64,000 nucleotides of DNA, from contig CAJNDS010001890.1 in NCBI GenBank assembly GCA_905221605.1, forward strand, positions 935,501 through 999,500, given 5' to 3'. The stretch comes from Symbiodinium natans (taxonomy: Eukaryota > Sar > Dinophyceae > Suessiales > Symbiodiniaceae). Of this stretch, positions 56,690 to 64,000 are shown in pieces; position 1 is the first letter of the stretch; the number at the start of each line of letters is the position of its first letter. The translations under genes were made by a program, and so were the position numbers. Under the pieces are notes generated by a model. It was not told the DNA's origin, searched no databases, and worked only from the letters and a program-made list of their open reading frames with translations.

Positions 56690-57000
56690 TTCTGAGTTGC
56701 CCTTGTAAGGAAGAAGCATTATAGCCCTAAACCCTAAGGAAGAATCATAGAGCCCTCAACCCTATAACCCGAAACCCTAAGAAAGAATCATATAGCCCTC
56801 AAGCCCTAAAAAAAACTCGAAACGTAGCAGTCAAATTAAGCGTATAACCCTAGACCCTAAGAAAGAATCATATTGCCCTCAACCCATCAAAAAAAACAAC
56901 TCGAAACGTCCCTAAACCCTAAACCCTAAACCCTAAACACTAAACCCAAAAAAAAAAAAAAAAAAAAAAAAAACAACTCGAAACCTAGCAGTCAAATTCA
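56690..57000. repeat. Interspersed 45-bp and 30-bp repeats
   Basis: CCCTAAGAAAGAATCATATAGCCCTCAA (four times) and AACTCGAAACGTAGCAGTCAAATT (three times) alternate with CCCTAAA and poly-A. Confidence 0.85.
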
Positions 57001-57018
57001 AGCCGAGGCTCGCTCGAC

Positions 57019-57042
57019 CTCGGCCTCTCGCAGGGCAGAGGC
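57019..57042 (-). CDS. 24-base coiled-coil micro-exon
   Basis: ASALREAE in phase 0, CCTGAG|GCC to GCCGAG|GTCG; frame continues VERASA. The left border may be later. Confidence 0.55.
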
Positions 57043-57434
57043 CTCAGGAGGCCAGAGCTCTAGGGGGCAGGGGAGGAAGGGGGCTTAGGGTCTAGGGTTT
57101 AGGGCTTAGGTTTAGGGTTTAGGGTTTAGGGCTTAGGGTTTAGGCTTTGGGGGCTTATAGGGTGTAGGGGGGTTTTAGGGTTCTCGAGATTTCAGGGTTA
57201 AAGCTTAGGGCGTTTGGGGTTTTTGGGTTCAGGGTTTGGGACTTAGGGTGGTTTCCTCTTCGATAAGAGGGGACAGATGAAGCCGGAGTTCCCCTAAGGG
57301 CTTAGGGGCTGCTTGAAGGGGTTAGGGTTTAGGGTTCAGGCTTCAGGGTTTAGGGTTTAGGGTTTAAAGATTTAGGTGCCAGGGGCTTGGGGAAGAGGGC
57401 TTTACGGGGTTTAGGACTTTTGGGTTGAAGCTTT

Positions 57435-57590
57435 TCGGTGCCCATTTTGTATACAGGAGTTGATCAAAATACCTGTTCCCATTGTTACCCTATGTTTTCC
57501 GTATAAGCGCATAGGAACCCTTCATAGTTTCCCAGGAGCACCTTTAGATCAAGCCCCCATACAGTTTCTTGAGGCTTAGGGGGGATACAG
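57435..57590. mobile_element. Family R element
   Basis: CATTTTGTATACAGGAG...ACCTGTTCCCATTG pairs weakly with CATAGTTTCCCAGGAGCACC...CCCCATACAG. Confidence 0.4.
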
Positions 57591-57822
57591 GGTTCACCCT
57601 AAATTAAATCCTTACGATTTTGGGGCTTGGGGTTGTAAGGCTTTCAGGTGGAGGGCGTAGGGCTTCACAAGGGTTCTCAGGTTCAGCCATTTCGGGGTTT
57701 GAGGGGTTGCACAGAATCGATACACCGTCCATGGGAGCTGCCCATGAACCTCCAAGTAGCCCTAAACCCTAAACCCTAAACCCTAAACCCCAAACCCTAA
57801 ACCCTAAACCCCCAGAAGGAGC

Positions 57823-57859
57823 CTTCGCTTCAGACTGACGGATGGTCAGCTGCTGCTTC
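57823..57859 (-). CDS. Coiled-coil exon, 37 bases
   Basis: KQQLTIRQSEAK, GTCCAAG|G to GCGAAG|GCTC. The frame extends upstream (AARGASPR). Confidence 0.65.
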
Positions 57860-57920
57860 CTTGGACTGGCGCCGCGTGCCGCGGGTTGCAAGCGGAGGTG
57901 GTAGGGTTTAAGGGCTTGTT

Positions 57921-57992
57921 CGGGTTTAGGGTTTAGGGTTTAGGGTTTAGGGTTTAGGGTTTAGGGTTTAGGGTTTAGGGTTTAGGGTTTCT
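57921..57992. repeat. TTTAGGG array
   Basis: Clean heptamers. Confidence 0.95.
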
Positions 57993-58006
57993 TTTTGACC
58001 TTCAGC

Positions 58007-58072
58007 TTAGTAGGAAATACTCTTAATTGAAAAAGCTAGGTCGAGCCCACAGAACTGTCGGTAAAAAGAGTC
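58007..58072 (-). CDS. C-terminal exon with stop
   Basis: DSFYRQFCGLDLAFSIKSIS Y then TAA, phase 0 after CCTCAG|GAC. A gene end close to a TTTAGGG array. Confidence 0.65.
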   Translation of the reverse strand, partial: DSFYRQFCGLDLAFSIKSISY

Positions 58073-58359
58073 CTGAGGGTTTGAAAAGTTCACGTTTCAG
58101 GGTTGGGCGCTGGGGGAGCGGGGCTGCGGCTTAGGTACGGCCCAAAACCCTAAGCCCTAAACCCAAAAGCCCAAACCCTAAAAACTTGGAGTTGAGGGTT
58201 GGCGCTTCAGGGTTTTGGGGGGTTTTGGGTTTGACGATTGGTGGTGTTTTAGCCATCGGAATTGAATGCTAAATCTGCGTGGATCTCCTGACCTCGAACC
58301 CCTTGTGGGGTTTAGGGTTTAAAGGGTTTTTTCGGGTTCATCGGGTTTATAGGGTTTAG

Positions 58360-58502
58360 GGTGACTCTACAATGCTACACTCCACCAACAATACTCAATC
58401 GCAATCACCCTGTGGTGAATCATGCATGAACCGCAGCGTTGCAGAAGGTGCCTTCGACGTCTGGCCTGCTTCTGACACAAACCACGGTGTAAACGAGGCC
58501 AA
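58360..58502 (+). CDS. Plus-strand exon, 143 bases
   Basis: GDSTMLHSTNNTQSQSPCGE, SCMNRSVAEGAFDVWPASDT, NHGVNEA. TTTAG|G acceptor from the repeat; donor GCCAA|GTGAGTAAG is canonical. Its phase joins the exon at 58600. Confidence 0.65.
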
Positions 58503-58511
58503 GTGAGTAAG

Positions 58512-58584
58512 ATGCTAAACCCTAAACCCTAAACCCTAAACCCTAAACCCTAAACCCTAAACCCTAAACCCTAAACCCTAAACC
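58512..58584. repeat. CCCTAAA array
   Basis: Perfect heptamers inside the plus-strand intron, near its 3' end. Confidence 0.95.
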
Positions 58585-58599
58585 AGCTTCCTCCTTGAG

Positions 58600-58680
58600 A
58601 AAAGAAGGCATGCTTTACTTGCTTCTCGCTGACGGGAAAATTACAATTCGTCCCCACACCCGCAGCCACCCCATACCTCC
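58600..58680 (+). CDS. Plus-strand exon, phase-joined
   Basis: (K)KEGMLYLLLADGKITIRPHT RSHP after CCTTGAG|. Joining gives NEAKKEGMLYLLLADGKI. The donor is unclear; the frame stays open into the following array. Confidence 0.6.
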
Positions 58681-58786
58681 AACCCCAACCCCGAAATCCC
58701 AAACCCTAAACCCCAAACCCCCAAAAACCCTAACCCCTAAACCCTAAATCCTAAATCCTAAGCCTGAAGCAACACCTCACTACAGC

Positions 58787-58842
58787 CTCGGCAGGCCGCT
58801 TCTTGTGCTTTGAGATCTCCTCCTGGAGGTCTGTGTGCTCTC
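58787..58842 (-). CDS. Coiled-coil exon, 56 bases
   Basis: EHTDLQEEISKHKKRPAE, TTGGAG|GA to GCCGAG|GCTG. Charged helix. Confidence 0.7.
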
Positions 58843-58977
58843 CTCCAAGGCAAGGCGCCAGGTGAGCAGGAGGTTTCAGGGTTTTGGGGTTTAGGGAGTT
58901 TAGGGTTTAGGGTTTCGGGTCGGAGGTTTAGGGCTCAGGGTTTGGGAAACCTGAACCCTCAACACCCTGTAGGGGGT

Positions 58978-59033
58978 CTGGGGCGGGCGGGGAGGGGTGG
59001 GGCGGGGCGGGGCGGGGCGGGGGGGGGGGGGGA
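58978..59033. repeat. GGGGC array
   Basis: (GGGGC)n then poly-G; quadruplex-prone. Confidence 0.95.
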
Positions 59034-59104
59034 CCCTGAACCTTGATCTCAAACCCTAAAACATAACCCCGAAGCTCTCAACCCTTAACCCAGATTTTTT
59101 TGTG

Positions 59105-59161
59105 GAATTTGGGAAGTACTTTTCTGAGGCGCAAGTATTGCCTATTTAGAGTACATGGATC
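59105..59161. mobile_element. Family K introner, half
   Basis: GCAAGTATTGCCTATTTAGAGTACATGGATC. On minus the intron begins GATCCATGTACTC. Confidence 0.65.
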
Positions 59162-59253
59162 CTCGATCAGGGTTCAGCTTGAGAGGACCTGCCTCATATG
59201 TTGCAACTAGATGAAGCCCATAAAGCTGCAGGTAACGAGTGTCCGAGGTAAGA
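59162..59253 (-). CDS. Exon, 92 bases
   Basis: LTSDTRYLQLYGLHLVATYE AGPLKLNPDR. CCTAAG|T to ATCGAG|GATCCATG, a GA donor from the family K end. Convincing globular sequence. Confidence 0.75.
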
Positions 59254-59439
59254 CTTAGGCACTCATCGTCATAGTGTAAAGGATTTAGGGTTTAGGATTT
59301 AGGGAGTAGTGTAAAACTTAAGCCTGGAGCCCCGAACTACACTAGTCATACCCCTAACAAAACTCAACGAAAGCCTTACAGAACCAATCATGCAGCATCA
59401 AAGAGGAGCACACATGAACTATCTACGCCCCTATCCAAT

Positions 59440-59515
59440 AACCCTGAACCCTAAACCCTAAACTTTCCTAAAGGGTTTAGGGTTTAGGGTTTAGGGTTTA
59501 GGGTTTAGGGTCCCT
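59440..59515. repeat. Head-to-head CCCTAAA/TTTAGGG hairpin
   Basis: Three CCCTAAA units and five TTTAGGG units meet across TTTCCTAAAG, an exon-free version of the bracket. Confidence 0.9.
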
Positions 59516-59538
59516 AAACCCCCCCCTAAAACTTCTGC

Positions 59539-59590
59539 CTTCCAGCAGGGATATCCAGAAGTCTGCGGTCCGAACAACCTCGTGGAGTTC
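59539..59590 (-). CDS. Exon, 52 bases
   Basis: ELHEVVRTADFWISLLE, TCGACAG|GAA to TGGAAG|GCAG. Amphipathic helix. Confidence 0.75.
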
Positions 59591-59639
59591 CTGTCGATGG
59601 TCGCGGGGTTGCTTCCTCTAAACCCTGGGGCCTAGACCA

Positions 59640-59722
59640 GGGGTATAGGGTTTAGGGTTTATAGGGTTTAGGGTTTAGGGTATAGGGTTTAGGGTATAGG
59701 GTTTAGGGTTTATGGGGTTTCC
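59640..59722. repeat. TTTAGGG / TTTATAGGG array
   Basis: Mixed heptamers and nine-base units. Confidence 0.9.
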
Positions 59723-60101
59723 GGCTGCCGGAAAACACCTGACATATTGAAGAACCTTTAGGCGTGAAGCGCATTAAAGCTTGGGGATTGGGGTGTGACG
59801 TTTTGTGTTGGACTTAGACGTTCATTATGTTATGTTCGCGTTCAGGGTGTTAGGAGATCAGGGAGGGGTCACTCGAACGAATCGTCAACCCATGGTCCAT
59901 TGATTAATTATCGTGGAGATCAAGTACGAAAACCAAAAAGACCCAAAAACCCTTGAAACAATGGCCCTGAACCTGAAAACCCACAACCCTCTAACGCCAT
60001 ATCCCTAGACTTATAAACCCTAAACCCTAAACCCTAGACCCTAAACCCCAAACCCCTACCCTAAATGCTTTTAAGTCGGATGCTGGGAAGCAGCCTCGCG
60101 C

Positions 60102-60143
60102 CTCGGCAGTCTTGAGCCGCAGGGCAACGTCGCCTTCGCCCAC
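60102..60143 (-). CDS. Exon, 14 codons
   Basis: VGEGDVALRLKTAE in phase 0, ACCGAG|GTG to GCCGAG|GCG. Frame open beyond (ARGCFPASDLKAF). Bracketed by CCCTAAA and TTTAGGG. Confidence 0.7.
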
Positions 60144-60441
60144 CTCGGTTGCATAGGCGTAGGGTTTAGGGTTTAGGGTTTAGGGTTTAGGGTTTAGGGT
60201 TTAGGGTTTAGGGTTTCGGGTTCAAGTTTAGGGTTTCGGGGTCAGGGTTTCAGGTTGTAGGGTTTGAGGGTACTAGGGTTCAGGGAGAGGGTTTAGGGTG
60301 CAGGGTTTCAGGAAACCCTAAACCCAAAACCCTATAAACCCTAAACCCTAAACAACTGGTGGTTTGCCACCTGGCACGAAAGCTTATAGGGCTGAACCCC
60401 CTAAACCCTAAACCCTAAACCCTAAACCCTAAACCCTAAAC

Positions 60442-60551
60442 CCTATAGCATCCCCTGAGGCCTTGTGACCTCTAAACGCACTGAGCTGCGTCTTTGGACT
60501 TGCCGGCAGGACTGAGGGTTTACTCCAAGCTCTTCCAAGCTCCAAGAACAC
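60442..60551 (-). CDS. Exon, 110 bases, end of a three-exon chain
   Basis: VFLELGRAWSKPSVLPASPK TQLSAFRGHKASGDAI. TTGAAG|GTG to ATAGG|GTTTAGGG. Phase 0 start joins the exon at 60709. Confidence 0.8.
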
Positions 60552-60708
60552 CTTCAACCTAGTGGTAGCCCTGTAACAATCTTATAATACAGGGCACCCT
60601 TTTGGGGGCCTGGTTGCTTTGTAAGGGAACCTGGAAGCCCAAAAAAAACCTTAAACCCTAAACCCTGAACCCTAAACCCTAAGAAGGGTACCACTGGGCT
60701 ACCCAGAC
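60552..60708. mobile_element. Family F introner with 11-bp duplication
   Basis: Minus: AGGTTGAAGGT at the donor (AAG|GTCTGGGTAGCCCAGTGG) and AGGTTGAAGGT again at the acceptor (AAG|GTGTTC). Removing the element and one repeat restores a continuous reading frame. Confidence 0.9.
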
Positions 60709-60785
60709 CTTCAACCTCTGAAGAGTGCGGGTTGGCGATTGGGAGGGAATCTCGGCCGAGGCACACCCGCTGAGAGCATCAGCTC
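60709..60785 (-). CDS. Exon, 77 bases
   Basis: ADALSGCASAEIPSQSPTRT LQRLK. AAGCCAG|GA (phase 1) to TTGAAG|GT (phase 0). Phases agree on both sides. Confidence 0.8.
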
Positions 60786-60911
60786 CTGGCTTTCTTTGTG
60801 GGACATGGGTTGGGATGTTCCCCCTTATACTAACAGCACCTGAGTAGGGATTCTTGTACCCCCTATGATATTCCCTATTGAATTGGGGACTGCTAGTATA
60901 AGGGGAACATC
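60786..60911. mobile_element. Family A introner forming an intron
   Basis: TTGGGATGTTCCCCCTTATAC and its mirror; minus intron GATGTTCCCC...AAAGCCAG, a GA-AG intron. Confidence 0.85.
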
Positions 60912-61017
60912 CCAAGACATGAGGATTTAAGTCTGCCGCATTTCTGCTGCGCCAAAGAACAACCGCAAAGCCCTGCCCGGGGCAATTGAATTGGGATGTG
61001 CACGGCGTAGGGCAAAT
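60912..61017 (-). CDS. Exon, 106 bases, start of the chain
   Basis: ICPTPCTSQFNCPGQGFAVV LWRSRNAADLNPHVL(G). A poly-C tract (12 C) and CTATAG| precede it; donor TTGG|GATGTTCC. Three Cys in the first half. Confidence 0.75.
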
Positions 61018-61376
61018 CTATAGTATTTAGGGGGGGGGGGGGTAGTAGGTTGGAAACTGTCTAAACGGCCGGCTTCCTCTGTTCTTAGCCCCCTAAACCA
61101 AAAATCCAAACGACCCGAAGAAACCCTAGAAAACCATGAAACAGATTCAACACCTAAATCCAAAATAACGAGGAGAGCGAATACCCGAAGAGTAGGGCTA
61201 AGGAGTCATAGTTTAACAGCCCCTTGTTTACAACAGCTGCGTGTGCAAAGTGTCATTCCCTCCGAGCATCCACACCCTGCAGATTTCGAACCTTTTTGGG
61301 GATGGCCACTCTAGCACTCTGGGGATACTCCGGGGTGGGATACGGGTCATGGGCGAGGAGCAGACCGGGCAGGAAG

Positions 61377-61455
61377 GAAGAATTTAGTTCAAAGTCGAAC
61401 AACCCCACACCGAGGGTGGGTGAAATAGCCCAACACGTATTAGAGTCAGCCTCAG
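61377..61455 (+). CDS. Plus-strand exon candidate
   Basis: EEFSSKSNNPTPRVGEIAQH VLESAS, AGGAAG|GAA to CCTCAG|GTTTAG. Lies in a 99-codon plus frame. Confidence 0.55.
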
Positions 61456-61770
61456 GTTTAGACCTCAGAAACAGCCTTGGGTTAGGGCTCAGAGTCAGCC
61501 GCTTTAGAAAGTTAGGGGTTTAGGGACCTTGAATCCCAAACCCCGAAGTCGTAAATCCCAAGCCCCAACATGGACCCCTCAACCCAAACAATGCAAACAC
61601 ATTGAGGACCTGAAACCTTACCCCGTCCCGCCCGGCCTTCGCCTCCCTGCCCCTAAGCTTCACTTCACTTCACCTGCCCCTAAGCCCTAATTAAACCCTA
61701 GACCCTAGAACCCTACACCCTAAACCCTAAAAACACACCAAAAAACTCAAGCCCCATGAGCACCCCGCGC

Positions 61771-61817
61771 CTTGGGGCTGGGTATGGGCAAGGTCCCTGA
61801 GCTCCACCTCCACAGCG
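61771..61817 (-). CDS. Exon, 47 bases
   Basis: AVEVELRDLAHTQPQ, GTCGCAG|C to CCCCAAG|GC. An overlapping frame (ALWRWSSGTLPIPSPK) also fits the borders. Confidence 0.6.
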
Positions 61818-62172
61818 CTGCGACTTCAGAAGGTTTAAACCGGGTTTAGGGTTTAGGGTTTAGGATTTAGGGTTTAGGGCTTAGGGATGGGGTTCAAGGG
61901 TCAAGGGTTTAGGTTTTTGCGGCCTTTCTTGGAAGGTCCAGGGTAGCCCCTAAACTCTAAACCCTAAACCCCAAGCAGGATGTCTTTCAACAAAAACGGG
62001 CTTCAAGGGCGCTCCTTCGGGTTTAGCGTGTGGGGCTTTCGGATCCTAAGAGTATGATTTACGGAATCTTTCCTTGTCCCCATATCGGTAATAATCGCCT
62101 AATAACCTAGCAATATGAACAAATAACAGCAACAGCAATATATTACTATTGACGAAGAATACAACAACATAC

Positions 62173-62227
62173 TTGCTTGAGACAGGCTCGGACCTCAACT
62201 CGCAGCATGGATAGTCTTAAGCACTGC
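62173..62227 (-). CDS. Exon, 55 bases
   Basis: QCLRLSMLRVEVRACLKQ, CCCCAG|G to AAGCAA|GTATGT, a canonical donor. Confidence 0.65.
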
Positions 62228-62439
62228 CTGGGGGACTTTTGCGACCAAGCATTACAGGGTTGCTCTTTAAAGGTATAGCACGGTGGCCCACGTAAACCCA
62301 TTGTTTAGGGTTGCAGGTTGCTAAACCCTAAACCCTTAACCCTAAACCCTTAACCCTAAATCGTAAACCCTAAACCCTAAACCCTGAACCCTAAACCCAT
62401 GAAAACCGACACCCTAAACACTAGAGCATCTGAGCACAA

Positions 62440-62555
62440 GTCTCAAGGGACTAAAGGAGGGGCCCTTACAAGGGTTTGTTTGGGGGTTATTTAGGGCTAC
62501 TCAGGTATATAGGGACTCTATAAGGTATATGTAGGGGTTATACAGGGGAATAAGA
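62440..62555. mobile_element. Unclassified element
   Basis: GGGGTTATTTAGGGCTACTC...GGTATATGTAGGGGTTATACAGGGG, short direct repeats of GGTATAT. Confidence 0.35.
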
Positions 62556-62652
62556 ACCCTAAACCCTAAACTCTAAACCCTAAACCCCTGAAACTCCCGC
62601 CAGGCTCCCCAGAATAAGATGAAAGGTCCCTTCTAGGGGTCCCTCCGTTTAC

Positions 62653-62714
62653 CCCTTCAAAAAGTCGAGGGACATCGGCGCCGCGGGCTCCAGCGGCCTC
62701 ATCGCCTGCAGCGC
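62653..62714 (-). CDS. Exon, 62 bases
   Basis: ALQAMRPLEPAAPMSLDFLK, TTCGAAG|GCG to AAGGG|GTAAAC. Confidence 0.75.
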
Positions 62715-62945
62715 CTTCGAAGCATAAGTGGCCCTTAAGGGGCTCAGCCTGAACTCCCTACACCCTACAAACCCTAAACCCTAAATCCTAAATCCTAAAC
62801 CCTAAATCCTGTATCCTGGAAACCTAAAACCTGGAAAAGGCTTCAACCCTCGAGCCCCAAAGCCCACCAGAACGCACCCTAGAACCTCAACGCTATCCCT
62901 AAACCCTAAACCCTAAACCCTAAGCCCTAACCCTAAACCCTAAGC

Positions 62946-62983
62946 CCTATATAAGCTACTAGGCCATGCCGCGCACCCACATA
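62946..62983 (-). CDS. Exon, 38 bases
   Basis: YVGARHGLVAYI from CCTATAG| to ATAGG|GCTTAGGG. It joins in phase 0 to the exon at 63081 across a family D element. Confidence 0.6.
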
Positions 62984-63080
62984 CTATAGGGGCCTGAATA
63001 CTTCGAAGAGGGGTTTCTGGACTACTAGAGTCTAATTTATGTACGGACCATAAGGGACTACTCTTAGTAATCGTTCCGGC
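62984..63080. mobile_element. Family D introner forming an intron
   Basis: GGGGCCTGAATACTTCGAAGAGGGG...AGTAATCGTTCCGGCC; minus intron GCCGG...ATAG. Confidence 0.8.
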
Positions 63081-63130
63081 CTCGATATTATTCCGGGGTC
63101 TTATGGCAACACAGCTCCAGTCAAGCAAAC
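63081..63130 (-). CDS. Exon, 50 bases
   Basis: LLDWSCVAIRPRNNIE from TTTAG|GT to ATCGAG|GCCGG. Telomere-type acceptor and GC donor. Confidence 0.65.
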
Positions 63131-63233
63131 CTAAACCCTAAACCCTGAAACCTGAAACCCTGAACCCTAGACCCTAAACCCTAAACCCTAAACCCTAAAC
63201 CCTAAACCCTGAAACCCTGAACCCTAGACCCTA

Positions 63234-63333
63234 AACCGCCTGAGCCAGGGCTTGCATCCTGGGAAGCCCAGGAGCTGCTGAAACTCCGATGAAGCACAGG
63301 GTTTACTTTTGAGGACTTCAGGCGGTTTAGGGT
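63234..63333. CDS. Coding island inside short inverted repeats
   Basis: AAACCGCCTGA at the left is mirrored by TCAGGCGGTTT at the right. Plus: EPGLASWEAQELLKLR. Minus: QLLGFPGCKPWL. Confidence 0.45.
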
Positions 63334-63487
63334 TTCGGAGTTTAGGGTTTCGGGGGTTTAGGGTTTGGAAAAGGAGAAGGAGGTCTTTTTTTTAAATCCC
63401 CGCAATACTCAGCGCTGACCCCTGAACACCCTGAACCCTAAACCCTAAAACTTCCCTAAACGCTAAACCCTAAACCCTAAAACCCCC

Positions 63488-63590
63488 CTGCATGAGACAG
63501 CTCGCCACCCACCTGGAGGTGGCTCAACGTAGCGCCTCTGCAGCCGCGCAGTGTGCACAATGCATGAACCTCCAACGCCTAAAGCCCTGA
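63488..63590. CDS. Coding island, strand unresolved
   Basis: Plus: MRQLATHLEVAQRSASAAAQ CAQCMNLQRLKP then TGA. Minus: ATLSHLQVGGELSHA. Plus is the better helix. Confidence 0.5.
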
Positions 63591-63592
63591 AG

Positions 63593-63682
63593 CTTAGGGT
63601 TTAGGGTTTAGGGTTTAGGGTTGAGGGTTGAGGGTTTAGGGTTTAGGGTTAGGGTTTAGGGTGTAGGGTTAGGGTGGCCAAA
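63593..63682. repeat. TTTAGGG array
   Basis: Heptamers mixed with TTGAGGG and two hexameric TTAGGG units. Confidence 0.9.
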
Positions 63683-63884
63683 CCAATCTTATCATACCTT
63701 ATATTATAGCCTGGTAGACCCAGAGCCCTATGCCGGCAGAGGAAGTGGATGAACAAGTATTGTAATACCCTCAACAGACAGACGCATCTCGGTCTCCGTA
63801 AGCGCCACTAAGTCCTAAAGCCTCCTCCCCAGACAAGAAACGCAAAGGCCAGAAAAGGCTTCTCAATCTTCAAGGGTTTGTCAT

Positions 63885-63960
63885 AGACTTCCCAAAGGGT
63901 CCATGTACCCGCATAAGTATATGCTTGGGCCTTAAAGCGCTTTCTATATAGCAGCTTTAG
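63885..63960. mobile_element. Family K introner
   Basis: AAAGGGTCCATGTACCCGCATAAGTATATGCTTGGGCC; the right arm is lost near the window end. Confidence 0.6.
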
Positions 63961-64000
63961 GGCTATATGCTGAGTAGGTACGTCAGGGCTTACCAGGACG

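Noticed and set aside
1-64000. Chromosome end or subtelomere
   Set aside because: Arrays are short, variant, of both orientations and spread evenly through the window, with coding islands between them; a real telomere would be one long array of one orientation.
1-64000. Ciliate-style gene-sized chromosomes (C-rich left, G-rich right ends)
   Set aside because: The bracket looks like nanochromosome ends, but the islands are partial exons that join in phase, not whole genes, and DNA is continuous between them.
1-64000. tRNA and rRNA genes
   Set aside because: Scanned by eye for cloverleaf-like T-arm motifs (GGTTCRA) and conserved rRNA cores; isolated GGTTCGA motifs (for example about 22410 and 27686) lack matching stems.

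Overview
This is a eukaryotic nuclear window with an extreme intron-dominated layout. No open frame is longer than about 190 codons. Short coding islands of roughly 22-160 bases sit every 0.5-1.2 kb in a matrix of plant-type telomeric heptamers (TTTAGGG/CCCTAAA and variants) and short palindromic elements. Three features point to an alveolate, most probably a dinoflagellate: TTTAGGG chemistry inside introns; inferred 5' splice sites that are GT, GC or GA; and a G after most inferred 3' AGs (AG|G). Non-canonical GC/GA donors, the AG|G rule and introner-type elements are established for dinoflagellates. Eimeria-type apicomplexans and chromerids also carry TTTAGGG and are not strictly excluded. 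Exons were called by hand from open frame, splice boundaries, codon character and phase agreement; no alignment was possible, so borders are provisional to several bases. Because GC-rich coding DNA is often open on both strands, a number of islands are marked as strand-unresolved.

Grammar. Most coding islands lie between a CCCTAAA array on the left and a TTTAGGG array on the right, whichever strand they use. A typical long intron therefore reads 5'-TTTAGGG...palindrome...CCCTAAA-3' in the transcript and could fold so that its two splice sites meet. The repeat also supplies splice sites: many exons end AG|GTTTAGGG and some begin after TTTAG|G. The palindromic elements are grouped here into families named for this report: A (TTGGGATGTTCCCC ends), B (CCAGGATGGGCTATTA), C (GGTTCATGGGTAGTTATAAG), D (AGAATAGGGGTTTTGGGG / ATTACTCCGACCCC), E (TTTTCGAAAACCCCC), F (AAAAAGGGTGCCCTTTTTGC / GGGTACCACTGGGC), G to R (one to five copies each). 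Several sit exactly between phase-compatible exons, and two are bounded by 9-11 bp direct repeats that contain the splice junctions. They behave as introners, transposable elements that create introns.

Layout. 1-14 kb: many minus-strand micro-exons of a long coiled-coil protein (Glu/Lys/Gln/Ala-rich), often in phase 0 at AG|GC, with an embedded single-exon ORF with one EF-hand-like loop at 9.7-10.25 kb. 14.7-16.5 kb: minus exons, one with an in-frame TGA. 18-22.7 kb: minus exons, several joining in phase. 23.2-24.9 kb: minus gene with a PH-domain-like C-terminal helix; an ankyrin-like exon follows at 25.5 kb. 26-41.3 kb: mostly minus exons plus strand-unresolved islands and a plus-strand ORF at 38.4 kb. 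41.9-47.7 kb: mixed strands, with a plus-strand 145-codon ORF (42.6 kb), a retroelement-like ORF fragment (44.6-45.2 kb) and a phase-consistent plus-strand gene end (46.2-46.5 kb). 48-51.6 kb: an island almost free of telomeric repeats, made of nested inverted and tandem repeats. 52-64 kb: minus exons again, including a three-exon chain at 60.4-61.0 kb, and a plus-strand exon pair at 58.4-58.7 kb. Stretches of the window not listed below are degenerate TTTAGGG/CCCTAAA sequence or unique intron DNA in which I see nothing else.
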